Positions 21,503 through 22,258 of a stretch of 22,258 nt of DNA are shown here, piece after piece. The DNA is from Dehalococcoidia bacterium (lineage in GTDB: Bacteria > Chloroflexota > Dehalococcoidia > Dehalococcoidales > RBG-16-60-22): positions 1 to 22,258 of the forward strand of contig JAUWLN010000006.1 in assembly GCA_030613665.1 (NCBI GenBank). Reading direction: 5' to 3'. How positions within the stretch are numbered: position 1 is the first letter of the stretch; each line of letters opens with the position of its first letter. The notes below the pieces were generated by a model, which had not been told where the DNA came from, did not search any database, and saw only the letters and a program-made list of their open reading frames with translations. Position numbers and translations under genes: made by a program.

Positions 21503-22258
21503 ATGGGCGACGAGACGAGACCACGCCTCACCGAGACCGTTCACGGGGCGGGCTGAGCTTGTAAAATAGGTCCGGGAGACCTGAAGAAAGCATTAGCCGG
21601 CCTTTCTTTTATCTCTCATCCCAACCTGATAGCCGGTATGGAGAGAGCGGAAGACGCTGGCGTTTATAAACTTACCGACGACCTTGCGGTCATCCAGACG
21701 CTGGACTTTTTCACGCCCATTGTGGATGACCCGTATTCGTTCGGGCAGGTGGCGGCAGCCAATGCGCTGAGCGATGTCTATGCCATGGGCGGCCGGCCGC
21801 TCACTGCGATGAACATCGTCTGTTTCCCCATAAAGACCATGGACATATCTATCCTGAATGAGATACTGGCGGGGGGTCTGGATAAGGTGCACGAGGCGGG
21901 CGCCATCGTGGTGGGCGGGCACACCGTGGAGGATGACGAGTTGAAGTACGGCCTTTCCGTCAGCGGGGTCATTCACCCCCAAAAAGTGGTCCTCAATGCC
22001 GGTGCCAGCGATGGCGACAGGTTAATTCTCACCAAGCCGCTGGGCACAGGCATTATAAGCACCGCCGTAAAAGGCGGCGTGGCGTCTGCCAGTGCGGAAG
22101 CCAGCATCGTGAAAAGCATGACCACGCTCAACCAGAAGGCCGCCGAGCTTATGCAGGAGGCAGGCATTCACGCCGGCACAGACATAACCGGTTTTGGCCT
22201 TCTCGGTCACGCCAGCGAGATGATAGATGGAAGCGAGGTTGGCATGGTCATCCATTCG
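21503..22258 (+). CDS. selD: Selenide, water dikinase SelD with in-frame UGA (selenocysteine), 3' partial
   Basis: 252 codons to the window edge. SelD makes selenophosphate from selenide and ATP, the selenium donor for Sec-tRNA and selenouridine. The ATG at 21503 has GGAGG seven bases upstream. Codon 18 is TGA (21554-21556), in HGAG-U-ACKIGPGDL where E. coli has HGAGCGCK; it replaces active-site Cys17, and the adjacent lysine is K21. The frame stays open after it with clear SelD blocks: LTDDLAVIQTLDFFTPIVDD, AANALSDVYAMGG, VVGGHTVEDD and TDITGFGLLGHASEM. I therefore read the TGA as selenocysteine, not as a break. Automatic callers would start after it or miss the gene. The C-terminus lies beyond the window. 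Confidence 0.9.
21554..21582 (+). promoter_or_regulatory. Bacterial SECIS element of selD
   Basis: The UGA (21554-21556) is followed by a perfect five-base stem AGGTC/GACCT (21568-21572 and 21578-21582) with loop CGGGA. Sixteen bases separate the UGA from the loop, and the loop holds G residues, as expected for the bacterial SECIS bound by SelB. It is a motif match by eye. Confidence 0.7.

Noticed and set aside
21503..21600. Reading selD as a pseudogene broken by a stop codon.
   Set aside because: The stop is TGA exactly at the catalytic Cys position, a SECIS-like hairpin follows, and the rest of the frame is intact and conserved.
1..22258. tRNA or rRNA genes, CRISPR arrays, insertion sequences, prophage or toxin-antitoxin genes.
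   Set aside because: None were recognised on either strand; long repeats with regular spacing and transposase motifs are absent as far as reading by eye can tell.

Overview
The window looks like a chromosomal segment of a strictly anaerobic, H2-metabolising bacterium. Bacterial signs are the Shine-Dalgarno sites (GGAGG/AGGAG), the TTGACA/TATAAT-type promoters, and a bacterial-type SECIS hairpin directly behind an in-frame UGA. Gene content (archaeal-style membrane-bound hydrogenase, a TfrB-like fumarate reductase subunit, BKACE, PrpD-family protein, Crp/Fnr regulator beside a zinc-ribbon protein and ferredoxin) would fit Chloroflexota such as Dehalococcoidia. That placement is a guess from gene content and was not tested. 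I see no tRNA, rRNA, CRISPR array, insertion sequence or phage gene. The window is densely coding, with no gene-free stretch above 300 bases.

Region 1 (54-6050, minus strand) is a five-gene operon: BKACE (DUF849), a flavoprotein of the fumarate reductase/succinate dehydrogenase family, an iron-sulfur/CCG protein resembling thiol:fumarate reductase TfrB, a 104-residue stand-alone double-psi-barrel protein, and an MmgE/PrpD-family protein. Together they look like an undescribed carboxylic-acid pathway and are the best candidate for a new system. A GNAT acetyltransferase (6137-6652) lies just upstream.

Region 2 (6943-10975, plus strand) holds an alpha/beta hydrolase, a LOG-family protein and a cysteine-free Crp/Fnr regulator. 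A Crp-type palindrome and promoter follow, then a Cys-rich zinc-ribbon protein, a ferredoxin-domain protein and a HycI-type hydrogenase maturation protease.

Region 3 (10995-19182, minus strand) is a complete 14-gene group 4 [NiFe] hydrogenase operon in the same order as mbhA-N of Pyrococcus furiosus. It encodes an Mrp-type cation antiporter module (MbhA-H), a linker (MbhI) and a hydrogenase module (MbhJ-N). All four nickel-ligand cysteines are present, and the large subunit has a C-terminal extension that the convergent HycI protease would remove. The expected role is ferredoxin-dependent H2 evolution (or uptake) coupled to ion translocation.

Region 4 (19342-22258) is a small redox/stress neighbourhood. 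On the minus strand are a stand-alone LigD-type 3'-phosphoesterase and an FMN reductase. On the plus strand are Fe/Mn superoxide dismutase, a 48-residue metallothionein-like protein and selD. The selD gene runs off the window and reads through an in-frame UGA as selenocysteine. The phosphoesterase and superoxide dismutase genes diverge from back-to-back consensus promoters, and a second Crp-like site lies upstream of sod.
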